A stretch of DNA of 64,000 bases from Aestuariivivens sediminicola (GTDB lineage Bacteria; Bacteroidota; Bacteroidia; Flavobacteriales; Flavobacteriaceae), in the NCBI RefSeq assembly GCF_022662015.1, contig NZ_JAKMCM010000005.1, positions 124,001 to 188,000 of the forward strand. Reading direction: 5' to 3'. The notes below the pieces were generated by a model, which was not told where the DNA came from, did no database searches, and worked only from the letters and a program-made list of their open reading frames with translations. The translations under genes and the position numbers were made by a program. Shown here piece after piece: positions 63,016 through 64,000 of the stretch (position 1 is its first letter; each line of letters opens with the position of its first letter).

Positions 63016-63125
63016 AATATTATCTTGTTTTATTTTCCGCAAGCGGCTATTTCAACCAAAGGTCTTCAGGATCTTTAATTTTGCTTTGCAAAATTGTGTT
63101 TCGATAATCTAAAGAATTTAAACAT
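63016..63125 (-). pseudogene. Decayed leader ORF before DUF6090 copy 4
   Basis: The minus-strand sequence aligns with the leader ORFs at 30094 and 31036. It starts MFKFFRLSKHNFAKQN and stops after 16 codons (TAA at 63075-63077), with a further in-frame TGA. Hairpin I is kept and even extended (AATTTTGC/GCAAAATT), while hairpin II is partly broken. The DNA structure thus seems better preserved than the peptide. Confidence 0.6.
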
Positions 63126-63436
63126 GGATTAGTGGTTGGTCATAATGGATTACAATTTAAGAATAATTCAATTGTAATGCTGACCTAGATATTACCCGAA
63201 AAAAAAAAATAGTAATATGCCCTATTTTTTTGTTAATAACTCAGCTTTTAAAAGGTAATATCTAGCTAAAAGGTTGTATCCGGGGTTAAATCCATTTTAG
63301 CGAATCGATGCTGAGGGTTAAATATTTTGTTTATTTTGTTTTGTGCAAGGGTTGTAACCTTCCAGTTTGAAAGAAGAGATCAGATGGATGGGTCGGTGAT
63401 CGTCAAAACAAAACATTAATTTAAAGAAATACAATT
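63126..63436. other. Intergenic promoter region between divergent genes
   Basis: No gene seen. It separates the minus-strand DUF6090 leader from the plus-strand lipoprotein gene at 63437. It has AT-rich stretches and an oligo-A run near 63,200. A promoter for each direction is expected, but I cannot point to a clear one. Confidence 0.35.
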
Positions 63437-64000
63437 ATGCATGGTTTTATGGAATGGAAGTCAACAGGGATTAAGGCCCTTTTTATGTGTTTAATGGGGA
63501 TGTTGTTAAATTGTAATGGGGAGAAGGAACCTGAATTACATATAGAAGCCCTCCCTGTAGATGCTCAGGTCCACGATGATATCCTCAGGGGGCCTTCCGT
63601 TTTAAATGACCCCGATCGTTTTGTGTGGGGAGGAAGCGTCCTGAAGGGCACGGATGGAAGATACCATATGCTTTACAATACATGGGAATGTGGCGATTCG
63701 GTTCCTGAATTCACCAACTCATGGGTGCTCCACTCCAAGATTGCCTATGCCGTTTCTGATTATCCGGATAAAGAGTTTAAATTTCAAAAAATAGTGCTTC
63801 AAGGGCGCAGGTTTGAGGGCGATTCCACAGCCTGGGATGCGCAAATGGTAACCAATCCTCATGTAAAGGAATTCGACGGAAAATACTATTTGTACTATGT
63901 AGGCTCAGTCGATCCCGGAATACAGCCCATTGGATCGAAGGGAGAAAAGCTAAACAAGCGCAATCGTGTGCAACAAACGCAGAAGTTGGGGGTCATAGCA
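63437..64000 (+). CDS. Glycosidase-like lipoprotein, 5' part (cut by window edge)
   Basis: The frame is open from the ATG at 63437 to the window end (188 codons) and is not complete. A lipoprotein signal ends in MLLNCNGE (C26). The mature part has VLNDPDRFVWGGSVLKG, GRYHMLYNTWE and later VTNPHVKEFDGKYYLYYVGS, repeats of the kind seen in five-bladed beta-propeller glycosidases (GH43/GH117-like and related). The substrate cannot be told. It is divergent from the lyase/GH105 group and probably belongs to the same carbohydrate locus. Confidence 0.7.
   Translation, partial: MHGFMEWKSTGIKALFMCLMGMLLNCNGEKEPELHIEALPVDAQVHDDILRGPSVLNDPDRFVWGGSVLKGTDGRYHMLYNTWECGDSVPEFTNSWVLHSKIAYAVSDYPDKEFKFQKIVLQGRRFEGDSTAWDAQMVTNPHVKEFDGKYYLYYVGSVDPGIQPIGSKGEKLNKRNRVQQTQKLGVIA

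Overview
The window is a piece of a Bacteroidota chromosome, most likely a member of the Flavobacteriaceae. It is AT-rich and carries a SusC/SusD pair, an ECF sigma/FecR pair, GH92 and GH105 enzymes, several DUF6090 membrane proteins and Bacteroidota-type tyrosine recombinases. Shine-Dalgarno sequences are mostly weak. Most of the window is accessory DNA. The last 5 kb look more GC-rich than the rest (judged by eye).

Region 1 (1-8.7 kb) is a mobile or defence flank. It holds the end of a DUF2779 protein, a DUF3883 nuclease-like protein, a minus-strand operon (DUF5131, HTH protein, zinc-ribbon tyrosine recombinase), a second short tyrosine recombinase, a C5 DNA methyltransferase, an HTH replication-type protein and a ribbon-helix-helix repressor. 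Several palindromes here look like operators.

Region 2 (9.0-29.7 kb) is a defence island. Its core is a tightly overlapping five-gene plus-strand operon that reads as a class 2 DISARM system: C5 methyltransferase DrmMII, a probable DrmE, helicase DrmA and DUF1998 protein DrmB. In place of the usual phospholipase-D gene drmC there is a fusion of a NERD/PD-(D/E)XK nuclease and an SF1 helicase. A Vsr-type nickase gene follows, separated from drmB by a two-gene minus-strand cassette (one protein has a CHC2-like zinc finger) flanked by ~95-bp imperfect direct repeats whose hairpins show a compensatory base change. Next comes a compact minus-strand group of an HNH nuclease, a HIT hydrolase, a DUF5655-type nuclease and a 5'(3')-deoxyribonucleotidase. 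Then comes a pair made of a double-GHKL kinase (MORC/HSP90-like N-terminus plus histidine kinase) and a response regulator with an unknown output domain.

Region 3 (29.7-38.2 kb) holds DUF6090 genes among dispersed repeats (G-rich 36-mers, covarying hairpins, a duplicated 38-codon leader ORF with two hairpins). It also has a serine hydrolase and a small Crp/Fnr-headed redox operon (porin-like protein, DoxX, FMN reductase, CHMI isomerase).

Region 4 (38.2-58.5 kb) is a complete ~20-kb integrative island. It starts in an intact tRNA-Ala(GGC) gene and ends at a 48-bp copy of that tRNA's 3' part. A tyrosine integrase lies ~150 bp inside the right end, and an identical 25-bp sequence lies near each end. 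The cargo is a polysaccharide utilisation locus: ECF sigma, FecR, SusC with an STN domain, SusD, a GH92 mannosidase, two metallophosphoesterases and an alkaline phosphatase. This suggests use of phosphorylated mannan or mannoprotein glycans. The maintenance module encodes an excisionase-like protein, a winged HTH and a compact protein with all three motifs of family A polymerases. The sigma/FecR junction holds remnants of a duplicated sigma/fecR pair.

Region 5 (58.5-64 kb) follows the island. It begins with three tandem copies of the tRNA 3' end plus its terminator, then carries a second carbohydrate locus: GH105, an (alpha/alpha)-toroid lyase-like protein, another DUF6090 gene with a decayed leader ORF, and the start of a glycosidase-like lipoprotein cut by the window edge.
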